Assembly (NCBI GenBank): GCA_030745815.1
Contig: JASLNX010000007.1
Span: 1-8,438, forward strand
Reading direction: 5' to 3'
Source of the DNA: an archaeon
GTDB taxonomy: Archaea > Iainarchaeota > Iainarchaeia > Iainarchaeales > GCA-2688035
DNA: 8,438 bases
This document shows, in pieces, positions 1-5,948 of the stretch. The position numbers and the translations under genes were made by a program. The notes beneath the pieces were generated by a model. The model made no database searches. It saw nothing but the letters and a program-made list of their open reading frames with translations, and was not told the origin of the DNA. Positions within the stretch are counted from its first letter, which is position 1; each line of letters begins with the position of its first letter.

Positions 1-518
1 AAATGTCTTCCACAGGAGAAGTTGCCTGCATCGGATCAGACGACGAAGACGCATTTTTAAAAGCCCTAATTGCAACAGGGTTCAAAATGCCAAAAAAGAA
101 CGTTCTTGTAAGCATTAGCGGGGATGAGAACCGCTTCCACCTTCTTGAAGAAATTCGTACACTGCAAAATATAGGGTTTGAATTGTTTGCAACAGACAGC
201 ACTGCTAACTTCCTAAAAGAACAGGGGATTAAATCAAAGGTTTTGCACAAAATTCAAGAGAAAAAGAAGCCGAATGTTTTGGATTTCTTTCGAAAAGGAG
301 AACTTGACTTGGTTATTGCAATCCCAGACGAGTTCGACAAAGAAGCTCTTGAATCAGAATACACCCTTCGTAGAAACGCAGTTGATTTTTCAGTCCCGCT
401 AATCACAAATAAACAACTTGCCAAACTACTAATAACTTCGCTTTCAAAAAAATCGCTTGATTCGCTTGAAATAAAACACTGGGACGAGTACGTGGAACAT
501 CGAAATGGAGATCTTTAA
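1..518 (+). CDS. carB: Carbamoyl-phosphate synthase large subunit, C-terminal fragment (5' end outside window)
   Basis: This is the last ~171 residues of CarB, which makes carbamoyl phosphate from bicarbonate, ammonia and ATP for pyrimidine and arginine synthesis. The fragment opens with the STGEVACIG segment, matching the STGEV motif at the end of the second ATP-grasp half. From about residue 30 it runs into the MGS-like allosteric domain (KKNVLVSISG, then FATDSTANFL, matching the FAT-x-GTA pattern that binds effectors in the family). The reading frame is open to the left edge, and the ATG at 3 is internal, not a start: full-length CarB is about 1,050-1,080 residues. The TAA stop at 516-518 shares its last A with the ATG of the next gene, so the two are almost certainly co-transcribed. 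Family assignment is secure; pathway regulation cannot be judged from this piece. Confidence 0.93.
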   Translation, partial: MSSTGEVACIGSDDEDAFLKALIATGFKMPKKNVLVSISGDENRFHLLEEIRTLQNIGFELFATDSTANFLKEQGIKSKVLHKIQEKKKPNVLDFFRKGELDLVIAIPDEFDKEALESEYTLRRNAVDFSVPLITNKQLAKLLITSLSKKSLDSLEIKHWDEYVEHRNGDL

Positions 519-1192
519 TGGATCTAGCCCAAATAATCAAAAAGTTAAAGACAAACGCCAGCAAAAAGAACATTGAAGGAATGGCCCGGTTTGGAATTGA
601 CACAAGTAATGCTATTGGCGTCTCCATGCCAGTTGTAAGAAAGATTGCAAGAGAAATTGGAAAAGACCACAGTCTTGCACTGCAATTGTGGGATTCGGGA
701 ATTCACGAGGCAAGAATTCTTGCATCCATTGTAGGCGAACCAAACAAGGTTTCAGAAAAGCAGTTTGAAAAATGGGTTGCGGACTTTAACTCATGGGACG
801 TTTGCGATCAGTGCTGTGGAAACCTTCTTGACAAGACTCCGTTTGCCTGGAAAAAGGCAGTTGAATTTACTTCAAGGAAGAAAGAGTTTGTGAAAAGAAC
901 GGGGTTTGTTCTAATGGCAACCCTTTCAGTTCATGATAAAGAAGCAGATGACAAGAAATTTGAACGCTTTTTTCCGCTTATTAAAAAGCACGCAACAGAT
1001 GAAAGAAATTTTGTAAAGAAGGCAGTAAACTGGGCACTTAGGCAAATTGGGAAGAGAAACATTGCACTAAACAAAAAAGCAATAACTGCCGCAAAAGAAA
1101 TTATTAAGATTGATTCAAAGGCAGCGCACTGGATTGCCACAGATGCCCTAAGAGAACTGCAAGGGGAAGCAGTGCAAAAAAGGCTTGCCTAA
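518..1192 (+). CDS. AlkD-family DNA alkylation repair protein (HEAT-like repeat DNA glycosylase)
   Basis: A 224-residue all-helical protein of the AlkD family, which excises N3- and N7-alkylated purines by gripping the DNA backbone with HEAT-like repeats. Family landmarks are visible: GIDTSNAIGVSMPVVRKIA near residue 26, the LW-x-SG-x-HEARILA block (57-69), the W93-D94-x-x-D97 motif (equivalent to the Trp/Asp pair that contacts the lesion and catalyses excision in Bacillus cereus AlkD), R127 in VKRTGF, and W172 in KKAVNWALRQIGKR. Length fits the family (about 200-240). The ATG overlaps the carB stop (TAATG), and GGAG at 507-510 lies 7 nt before it, so this start is well supported. Pairing with carB probably reflects operon packing and not shared function. 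A DNA-binding role without glycosylase activity cannot be excluded, but the catalytic Asp is present. Confidence 0.88.
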   Translation: MDLAQIIKKLKTNASKKNIEGMARFGIDTSNAIGVSMPVVRKIAREIGKDHSLALQLWDSGIHEARILASIVGEPNKVSEKQFEKWVADFNSWDVCDQCCGNLLDKTPFAWKKAVEFTSRKKEFVKRTGFVLMATLSVHDKEADDKKFERFFPLIKKHATDERNFVKKAVNWALRQIGKRNIALNKKAITAAKEIIKIDSKAAHWIATDALRELQGEAVQKRLA

Positions 1193-1199
1193 TTTGTAG

Positions 1200-1231
1200 C
1201 CTACATTTCCCTTTAAAAGTTTCCTACATTT
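1200..1231 (+). promoter_or_regulatory. Putative archaeal promoter with TATA-like box and 9-bp direct repeat before the SDR gene
   Basis: An A/T box, CTTTAAAAG at 1211-1219, is centred about 26 nt before the ATG at 1241. That is the spacing expected if transcription starts at or within a few bases of the start codon, as in archaeal leaderless mRNAs. No Shine-Dalgarno motif precedes the ATG. The nonamer CCTACATTT occurs at 1200-1208 and again at 1223-1231, flanking the box 23 nt apart (about two helical turns), which could be an operator. The promoter call is moderately supported; the operator idea is speculative. Confidence 0.45.
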
Positions 1232-1240
1232 AGTTATTTC

Positions 1241-1897
1241 ATGAAGCGAGTTATTGTTACCGGCGCAAGCGACGGCTTAGGGTTTGAAATATCCAAACAG
1301 CTTTTGGCAAAGGGAATTGAAGTTATTGGGATTTCCAGGCAAAAGCCAGAACTCAAAGTAGAACACATCGCAACTGATCTAACAAAAGAAGCTGAAATTG
1401 AAGCGGCAGTTGAAAAGATTAAGAAAGATTTTCCAAAATTTGATGCGCTCATCAACTGCGCTGGCGTACTAAACATCCAGCCAATTGAGGAACTCAAACT
1501 TGACGAAATTGAAGCCACTTTCAAGGTCAATGTTTTTGCCCCAATGAAACTTGTTTCAGGACTAATTAAACAAATAAAAGCCAATGGGTCTGACATTGTA
1601 AACGTTGGCTCATCAGTTGGATTTAAGGCATACAAGAACCAAGGAGCCTACGGCGCGTCCAAATGGGCACTGCGAGGTTTCTCGGAAAACGCACGCTTGG
1701 AGCTTAGTGGAACAAAGTGCAGAGTAATTGGATTCAACCCAGGGGGATTTAAATCCAAGCTGTTTGAAAAGGCAACTGGGAAAAAAGCCGAACTTAGTTC
1801 CTACATGGAACCAAGCTATCTTGCAGAACTTTTGATTAAAATTCTGGAACTCCCAAAAGACATGGAAGTAAGTGATATAATTATCTCAAGAAAATAG
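1241..1897 (+). CDS. Short-chain dehydrogenase/reductase (SDR family, Rossmann NAD(P)-dependent oxidoreductase)
   Basis: A 218-residue classical SDR with a single Rossmann domain. Visible motifs: cofactor loop TGASDGLG (T7-G14), D46 in ATDLT near the adenine ring, NCAG (72-75) in place of the usual NNAG, and the catalytic tetrad N97, S124 (in NVGSSVG), Y137 and K141 (YGASK). The segment FNPGGFKSKL (165-174) corresponds to the PG motif after the active site. It is shorter than the usual ~250 because the C-terminal substrate-binding part is reduced, so the substrate cannot be predicted. Arg/Lys residues after the second strand (SRQKPE) hint at NADPH preference, but that is inference. It has its own promoter and a terminator just downstream, so it is probably monocistronic. 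The ATG start is fixed by the TATA spacing and by the glycine loop beginning at residue 7. Confidence 0.88.
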   Translation: MKRVIVTGASDGLGFEISKQLLAKGIEVIGISRQKPELKVEHIATDLTKEAEIEAAVEKIKKDFPKFDALINCAGVLNIQPIEELKLDEIEATFKVNVFAPMKLVSGLIKQIKANGSDIVNVGSSVGFKAYKNQGAYGASKWALRGFSENARLELSGTKCRVIGFNPGGFKSKLFEKATGKKAELSSYMEPSYLAELLIKILELPKDMEVSDIIISRK

Positions 1898-1940
1898 TGG
1901 AAAAAATTATTTACTACCGGCCACAGCACTTGCCCACAAG

Positions 1941-1969
1941 GGATGCTGCTAACGCAGCATTCTTTTTTT
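1941..1969 (+). terminator. Intrinsic-type terminator hairpin with T-run after the SDR gene
   Basis: GGATGCTGC (1941-1949), loop TAAC (1950-1953) and GCAGCATTC (1954-1962) form a 9-bp stem with one G-U pair, followed at once by seven T residues (1963-1969). An outer pair, GGCCA (1919-1923) with TGGCC (1972-1976), could enclose the element. The T-run is on the plus strand, 44 nt after the SDR stop, so it serves that gene. The convergent minus-strand gene has only a six-T run (complement of A1901-1906) further on, which could act as a simple archaeal U-tract terminator. Confidence 0.75.
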
Positions 1970-1983
1970 AATGGCCTAGTGAG

Positions 1984-2946
1984 TTAATACAAATAATTCA
2001 AGTCCAAGCACTTCAACTTTGGATTAAAGTAAAGCGCTGTTTCTCCAAGGTGCGAAGTGCACTTCAGGAAAAAATTGCATTTTGAAAGCAGGAGACAGTC
2101 AATTAATGCATCTTCCCCCTTCTTATAATTTTTTCCGTCATCAACTTGAAACGGATTCTTTTGATTGTGCGATCTTATTGCGTCGTAAGATATTACCCTA
2201 TCACCATACTTGTTTTCCATAAATTCCAAATACTGTTCCTGGTCTGTGGCCACGAATATTTTGCAGCCGGGGTTTTTCTCAGAGTATTTGTCAATTTCCT
2301 TTACATATGCCTCAGGCCCAATAACCCGCATTACGTTTGATGAGGCTTTAGCGCTGCCCTTATCTGTTCCCCTAAGATGAATGCCCAAAACATTATGCCC
2401 TGCCATATTTTTTTCGTAAAATTCTTTTACCTTTTCTGTAATGTGCGATTTAACCTTTATATATTTATCAACAAAATAACTGGCCTTTCTTCTCTGCTTG
2501 TTATACCCTGCCCCGTCAAACTCCTCCTTTGACTTATAAACCCCGTAAGTGTAACCATAAATGCTTTCAGGATCCTCTTTGTGTAAATACCACAAATCCC
2601 CGCCGCCCAATTCTATAATATCTTCTTCTTTAAGTGGGTTGGCTGGGTCATCAACCATTTCACAAATGTCCTTGTAAGTGTACCCTGCAACCGGGTCAAA
2701 ATAGTAGTCCCACATATTATCCCCGTGGCCTGGGTCAAAATACTTATTGAAACCTATGCCTGAACGCTCTCCAAAATAAACTACCGGGAAAAGATTGTGC
2801 TTTTCACAGTACCTAAGTTGATTCAGTACAAAAATAAAATACGCAAAAAAGCCCGCCCGTTCATGGTTTATTTTTATTCTAAGAATCTTCTTATACTTCC
2901 CAAAAACTAGCTTCTTATTACCCATTATGAAACTGGGAAAATTCAT
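1984..2946 (-). CDS. Putative GT23-like fucosyltransferase (alpha-1,6-fucosyltransferase / NodZ superfamily)
   Basis: A 320-residue protein without a signal peptide or convincing membrane anchor; the hydrophobic stretch GFFAYFIFVL (32-41) is short and probably an internal helix. The C-terminal half carries the donor-binding signature of the GT-B fucosyltransferase superfamily: VLGIHLRGTDK (186-196, compare HVRRTDK of FUT8-type GT23 enzymes), then IFVATDQEQYLEF (230-242), and D283 in ALIDCLLLSKCNFFLKCTSHLGE (280-302), where a Ser plus a conserved LS-x-C block sits. These match GDP-fucose-binding motifs of GT23, but the acceptor and sugar cannot be told from sequence. It stands alone between a terminator and a divergent operon, with no other glycan genes in view, so a role in cell-surface or protein glycosylation is inference. 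The ATG at 2946 gives a short leader after an A/T box; Met8 is an alternative start. Confidence 0.7.
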   Translation of the reverse strand: MNFPSFIMGNKKLVFGKYKKILRIKINHERAGFFAYFIFVLNQLRYCEKHNLFPVVYFGERSGIGFNKYFDPGHGDNMWDYYFDPVAGYTYKDICEMVDDPANPLKEEDIIELGGGDLWYLHKEDPESIYGYTYGVYKSKEEFDGAGYNKQRRKASYFVDKYIKVKSHITEKVKEFYEKNMAGHNVLGIHLRGTDKGSAKASSNVMRVIGPEAYVKEIDKYSEKNPGCKIFVATDQEQYLEFMENKYGDRVISYDAIRSHNQKNPFQVDDGKNYKKGEDALIDCLLLSKCNFFLKCTSHLGETALYFNPKLKCLDLNYLY

Positions 2947-3061
2947 AGTAGTAACAATTCCACGCCAATCAAATTTAATAACTTGCTACTATTTTTCCCT
3001 GTACTCTCTTGAGGTTGCAATACAGGCAATGCAAGGAATTGCAGAAGAAATCGGCTTTTAG
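2927..3061 (+). CDS. Possible 44-residue small ORF or gene remnant (very uncertain)
   Basis: An ATG at 2927 opens a 44-codon frame ending in TAG at 3059-3061. The first 20 bases overlap the start of the glycosyltransferase gene on the other strand. The tail, LEVAIQAMQGIAEEIGF, looks like a genuine amphipathic protein C-terminus and uses codons common in the neighbouring genes (gca, gaa, att). The N-terminal half (MKLGKFIVVTIPRQSN) is less convincing. No ribosome site or good TATA box precedes it. It could be the C-terminal scar of a gene lost when the glycosyltransferase arrived, a real small protein, or chance. I cannot assign a family. Confidence 0.18.
   Translation: MKLGKFIVVTIPRQSNLITCYYFSLYSLEVAIQAMQGIAEEIGF
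2945..2992 (-). promoter_or_regulatory. Putative promoter of the glycosyltransferase gene, inside a 7-bp inverted repeat
   Basis: Read on the minus strand, TTATTAAA lies 28-35 nt before the ATG (plus-strand positions 2974-2981), suitable for an archaeal TATA box with a very short leader. No ribosome-binding motif is seen. ATAGTAG (2945-2951, overlapping the start codon) and CTACTAT (2986-2992) are exact inverted repeats flanking the box. They could bind a dimeric regulator or be chance. Confidence 0.35.
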
Positions 3062-3075
3062 GAAGCGCTGCAAAC

Positions 3076-3084
3076 AATTAAATT
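3076..3084 (+). promoter_or_regulatory. Putative TATA-like box of the orphan two-gene operon
   Basis: AATTAAATT is centred about 28 nt before the ATG at 3108, and no Shine-Dalgarno motif lies between, consistent with a leaderless or short-leader archaeal transcript. The intergenic region is generally A/T rich, so the box is suggestive only. Confidence 0.35.
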
Positions 3085-3107
3085 CCACCTAATTAAGTAA
3101 TATTATC

Positions 3108-3722
3108 ATGGCAAGAAAAAGAGGAGCAGCTAAAAAACCAGTGAAGGAGAAGTGCGCAAGTGTAAAACTTCTTACTGCAGATGCAATAATTGAACACTTG
3201 GAAAACCTTGCCCAGAGAACAAAGTTAAAGCCTGGGACAAGGGCTGCAAGAGAGGCTATGCAAATTACAATGGACGGCCTAATTATTGATTCATTGAACT
3301 TGAAAAGGAGAGCAAAGACCAAACTTCACGCCTTGGTTGCTAAACGAATCCGAATACTGCAAGCAATGGCGGAGCTTGAATACAATAAGACAATGAGCGT
3401 TAACGCAGCACTTATTATTTACAAAGACGAAAAAAGCTATTTAAGTCACTACACAAATCATTTACTTGGCAGGACAACCCCAGAAAGACGAGCTCAAATA
3501 CACGCAAAGCTCAGGGGCCAAATTGCCCTTCTGGAAGGATTAAAGGCAGCAGGGATTGAAACCACTCCCATTTCTAACATAAAAATTGCACGTAGCTTAC
3601 TGACCGCAGCAAACTCACACAACATTTATTTAAGAAACATTCATTTAGGGCCAGAAATTGACAGGTTTGAGCACCTAAGGCGCGATCTAATGGATAGGTT
3701 TCTAGACCGGCGATTCCCCTAA
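3108..3722 (+). CDS. Hypothetical basic, predominantly helical protein; possible nucleic-acid binder
   Basis: A 204-residue protein I do not recognise. It starts with a very basic tail (MARKRGAAKKPVKEK, residues 1-15), then appears almost wholly alpha-helical with many Arg, Lys and His. Residues ~22-86 follow a short helix / long helix / short helix pattern: ADAIIEHLENL, then a ~26-residue helix from about 43 to 69, then AKTKLHALVAKRI. This loosely resembles a histone fold, but identity is too low to claim it. The C-terminus is strongly charged (FEHLRRDLMDRFLDRRFP). There is no signal peptide or membrane segment. The stop overlaps the next gene's start (TAATG), so the pair is translationally coupled and probably works together. 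The basic N-terminus suggests DNA or RNA binding; that is inference. The ATG is chosen because the A/T box lies upstream and the basic tail begins there. Confidence 0.75.
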   Translation: MARKRGAAKKPVKEKCASVKLLTADAIIEHLENLAQRTKLKPGTRAAREAMQITMDGLIIDSLNLKRRAKTKLHALVAKRIRILQAMAELEYNKTMSVNAALIIYKDEKSYLSHYTNHLLGRTTPERRAQIHAKLRGQIALLEGLKAAGIETTPISNIKIARSLLTAANSHNIYLRNIHLGPEIDRFEHLRRDLMDRFLDRRFP

Positions 3723-4042
3723 TGCCTAAGAATAAAAACTCAATGACCTGGAGACAACGAGCAGCAAGGGCGTTGAAAAAGATGAAACTAAAATCGGGTT
3801 TGAGACGGGTTCGAGCTGAAATACACAACCAGGGCATATCCTGTGCATTACATAGGAAAGACGAACGAAGGGAACGAGCGGTATTGGGAAGAATGGTGAA
3901 AATTGGAAACCCACGGGAAGCAGAGGTTTCAAGACCCATTTTAGAAGAGATCAGAGGGAATATACAGAAAACTAAGGGCCTACTTTCTAGCTTAAAAGAA
4001 GATGAAAAGAATTTGCAAGCGCAGGCCACGCAATTGAACTAA
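3722..4042 (+). CDS. Hypothetical small basic protein with C-terminal coiled coil
   Basis: A 106-residue protein with no family I can name. The first two thirds are very basic (for example WRQRAARALKKMKLKSGLRR, residues 10-29, and HRKDERRERAVLGR, 44-57). Residues ~68-104 form a likely amphipathic helix or coiled coil (PILEEIRGNIQKTKGLLSSL followed by KEDEKNLQAQ). It uses CGA and CGG arginine codons more than the neighbouring metabolic genes, a weak hint of different origin. Its ATG overlaps the upstream stop (TAATG) and lacks a clear ribosome site, so it probably depends on translational coupling. A helical tail plus basic head would suit a nucleic-acid-associated or ribosome-associated partner of the preceding protein, but nothing proves it. 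It ends 26 bases before the convergent aroC stop, and a short T-tract (TTTTTCTTTCT from 4073) inside the end of aroC may end this transcript. Confidence 0.7.
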   Translation: MPKNKNSMTWRQRAARALKKMKLKSGLRRVRAEIHNQGISCALHRKDERRERAVLGRMVKIGNPREAEVSRPILEEIRGNIQKTKGLLSSLKEDEKNLQAQATQLN

Positions 4043-4068
4043 ACATTGCAATGGATTACATCTTAAAT

Positions 4069-5139
4069 CTAATTTTTCTTTCTGGCTTGCTGAACCGCCA
4101 AAGCGTCTGCTAAAACAAGTGCAACCATTGCCTCTGCAACCGGAACAATTCGTGGGCAAATGCAAGGGTCATGCCTTCCCTTGGTTTTAATCTTTTTGTT
4201 CTTTCCCTTCAAATCAACCGTATCTTGTTCAACCGAAATTGAAGCAGTTGGCTTAACTGCAATTCTAATAATAATATCCTGGCCTGTTGAAATTCCTCCA
4301 AGAATTCCGCCAGCATTATTGCTCTTGAACCTAACCTTTCCAGCTTTGGACTGCATTTCATCATTGCACTCGCTGCCCTTTAGTTCTGCAACAGCAAAAC
4401 CTGCTCCAAATTCAACGCCCTTAACCGCCCCAATACTTACAAGAGCTTTAGAGAGTTCGGCGTCAAGCTTTCCAAAAACAGGTTCGCCCAAACCAATTGG
4501 AACATTGCTTGCAACAATTTCAACTACCCCGCCAACACTATCTCCCTCACTTTTTGCGGCAAGAATTACTCTCTCCATTCGCTTTGCAGCGGCTGCATCA
4601 GGGCAGCGAACAGAATTTTGTTCAATCTCTTTTGCATTAAATGTTTCTGCAAATTCGCGTCCAACCTGAATTGTGTAAGCCTGGATTTTTACTTTCTTCT
4701 TTGAAAGAATCTTTTTAGCAACTGCTCCAGCCGCAACCCGTCCAGCAGTTTCCCTGCCAGAAGCACGGCCTCCGCCCCTGTAATCTCTAATCCCATACTT
4801 TTTGAGGTAAGTGAAGTCTGCCTGGCCAGGCCTAAACATATCCTTAATCAAATCATAATCCGAAGAAATTGCCCCTTTGTTTTTAACAATCAGGCAAATT
4901 GGTGTTCCAGTTGTTTTTCCCTTAAAAATTCCGCTGAGAATGTGAATTTTGTCAGATTCTTTTCTGGAAGTACTTGCTTTACTTTGGCCTGGCCTTCGCC
5001 TATCCAAATCTTTTTGAATTTCTTTCTCACTTATTTTCACACCAGGCTTTACCCCGTCAATAACTACTCCAATAGCTTCGCCGTGTGACTCACCAAATGT
5101 CATTATTTGAAATGCCTTTCCAAAAACGTTTCCGCTCAT
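4069..5139 (-). CDS. aroC: Chorismate synthase
   Basis: A 356-residue, FMN-dependent enzyme for the last shikimate step: 1,4-anti elimination of phosphate from EPSP to give chorismate. Signatures: GESHG (16-20, containing His19, equivalent to the conserved His17 of the Neurospora enzyme), RRRPGQS (47-53), RDYRGGGRASGRETAGRVAA (118-137), and GRHDPCICPRIVPVAEAM near the C-terminus. Length is normal. One oddity: the FRPGQADFTY motif (102-111) has Gln106 (codon CAG) where characterised enzymes have an invariant His (RPGHAD/RPSHAD; His106 in Neurospora). It is the last gene of the operon; its ATG overlaps the aroE stop by 4 nt (ATGA), and GGGAG at 5148-5152 lies 8 nt before the start. No flavin-reductase domain is fused, so reduced FMN must come from elsewhere. 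No T-run terminator is seen just after the stop. Confidence 0.96.
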   Translation of the reverse strand: MSGNVFGKAFQIMTFGESHGEAIGVVIDGVKPGVKISEKEIQKDLDRRRPGQSKASTSRKESDKIHILSGIFKGKTTGTPICLIVKNKGAISSDYDLIKDMFRPGQADFTYLKKYGIRDYRGGGRASGRETAGRVAAGAVAKKILSKKKVKIQAYTIQVGREFAETFNAKEIEQNSVRCPDAAAAKRMERVILAAKSEGDSVGGVVEIVASNVPIGLGEPVFGKLDAELSKALVSIGAVKGVEFGAGFAVAELKGSECNDEMQSKAGKVRFKSNNAGGILGGISTGQDIIIRIAVKPTASISVEQDTVDLKGKNKKIKTKGRHDPCICPRIVPVAEAMVALVLADALAVQQARKKN

Positions 5140-5948
5140 TTTGCCAGCTCCCTTTCAACAACCTCTCGCATTAGTTCACGCGGGGCGTCTTGCCCTGTCC
5201 AAAGCTTAAATTGTTCAGCCCCCTGTTCTAAAAACATTTCAAGCCCTGAAACTGTTTCACAGCCAGCGGTCTTTGCCTGCTTTAGAAGAACTGTTTCAAG
5301 CGGGGTGTAAACAACATCAAAAACAAGTGGTTTGTTCTTAAGAACTCTTTTGTCAACCGGTGAAGAAGCACTTTTTGGAGACATTCCAACAGATGTGGCG
5401 TTTATTATTATTTCCGGCTTAAACGACTCAAGCTTTTCAAACTGAGAGTACTCACAGCCAACTGCCTTTGCAAGCGATTTGGCTTTCTCAAAAGTGCGGT
5501 TAAAAATTGTTGTAAGCGCTTTTTCCTGCTGCAAGCCAAAAGCAATTGCTCGCGAGGCTCCACCAGCTCCAAGCAATGCAACTTTTTTTCCACTTAACGA
5601 AATCTTTCCCTTTAACGCATTTATAGCTGCGTCAGAATCTGTATTGTATCCGACAAGGACACCGTTTTCGTTTACAACAGTATTAACTGCAAGAATTTTT
5701 GCAGCAAGCGGGTCAACTCTGTCAAGAAGTTCCACAATCTTTTGTTTATGCGGAATTGTTACACTAAATCCTCTAAAATTAAGGCCTTTCATTGCAGCTA
5801 ATGCAGTATTAAGATGTGTTGTGTCAAAGGCCAAGTAAACAAAGTTAAGGCCTGTTTCCTTAAATGCCGCGTTATGCATTGCTGGTCCAATGCTGTGCTC
5901 TACCGGATGCCCTAGTAACGAAATAAGCTTTGTTTTACTGTCAAGCAT
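5136..5948 (-). CDS. aroE: Shikimate dehydrogenase (NADP-dependent)
   Basis: Reduces 3-dehydroshikimate to shikimate. Numbered from the ATG at 5948 (270 residues): substrate-binding HSIGPAMHN (18-26), SVTIPHK with catalytic Lys68, NTV Asn89, YNTDSDA with Asp104, nucleotide loop GAGGASRA (127-134), NRT (150-152, a NADP-phosphate site in the family), NATSVGM (183-189), and the C-terminal MFLEQGAEQF with Gln242. Residue 21 is Gly where most relatives have the second Ser of the Ser-x-Ser pair holding the shikimate carboxylate. An in-frame TTG at 5957 would add three residues, but AAGGAG ends at 5959, only 1 nt before TTG and 10 nt before the ATG, so I choose the ATG. It overlaps the end of aroD by 8 nt and the start of aroC by 4 nt, indicating coupled translation. 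Confidence 0.95.
   Translation of the reverse strand: MLDSKTKLISLLGHPVEHSIGPAMHNAAFKETGLNFVYLAFDTTHLNTALAAMKGLNFRGFSVTIPHKQKIVELLDRVDPLAAKILAVNTVVNENGVLVGYNTDSDAAINALKGKISLSGKKVALLGAGGASRAIAFGLQQEKALTTIFNRTFEKAKSLAKAVGCEYSQFEKLESFKPEIIINATSVGMSPKSASSPVDKRVLKNKPLVFDVVYTPLETVLLKQAKTAGCETVSGLEMFLEQGAEQFKLWTGQDAPRELMREVVERELAK

Noticed and set aside
1234..1635. 133-codon minus-strand frame opposite the SDR gene
   Set aside because: Overlaps the SDR catalytic region antisense and has no start signals; the SDR motifs prove the plus-strand frame.
1898..1983. Possible tRNA or structured small RNA gene around the hairpin
   Set aside because: No acceptor, D, anticodon or T-arm pattern; a single hairpin followed by a T-run is better explained as a terminator.
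4160..4669. 169-codon open frame on the plus strand inside aroC
   Set aside because: Antisense to a fully conserved chorismate synthase; the composition (Ser/Pro/Thr-rich) is that of a shadow frame, with no start signals.
5479..5838. 119-codon plus-strand frame inside aroE
   Set aside because: Antisense shadow of a well-supported gene; no promoter, ribosome site or recognisable motif.
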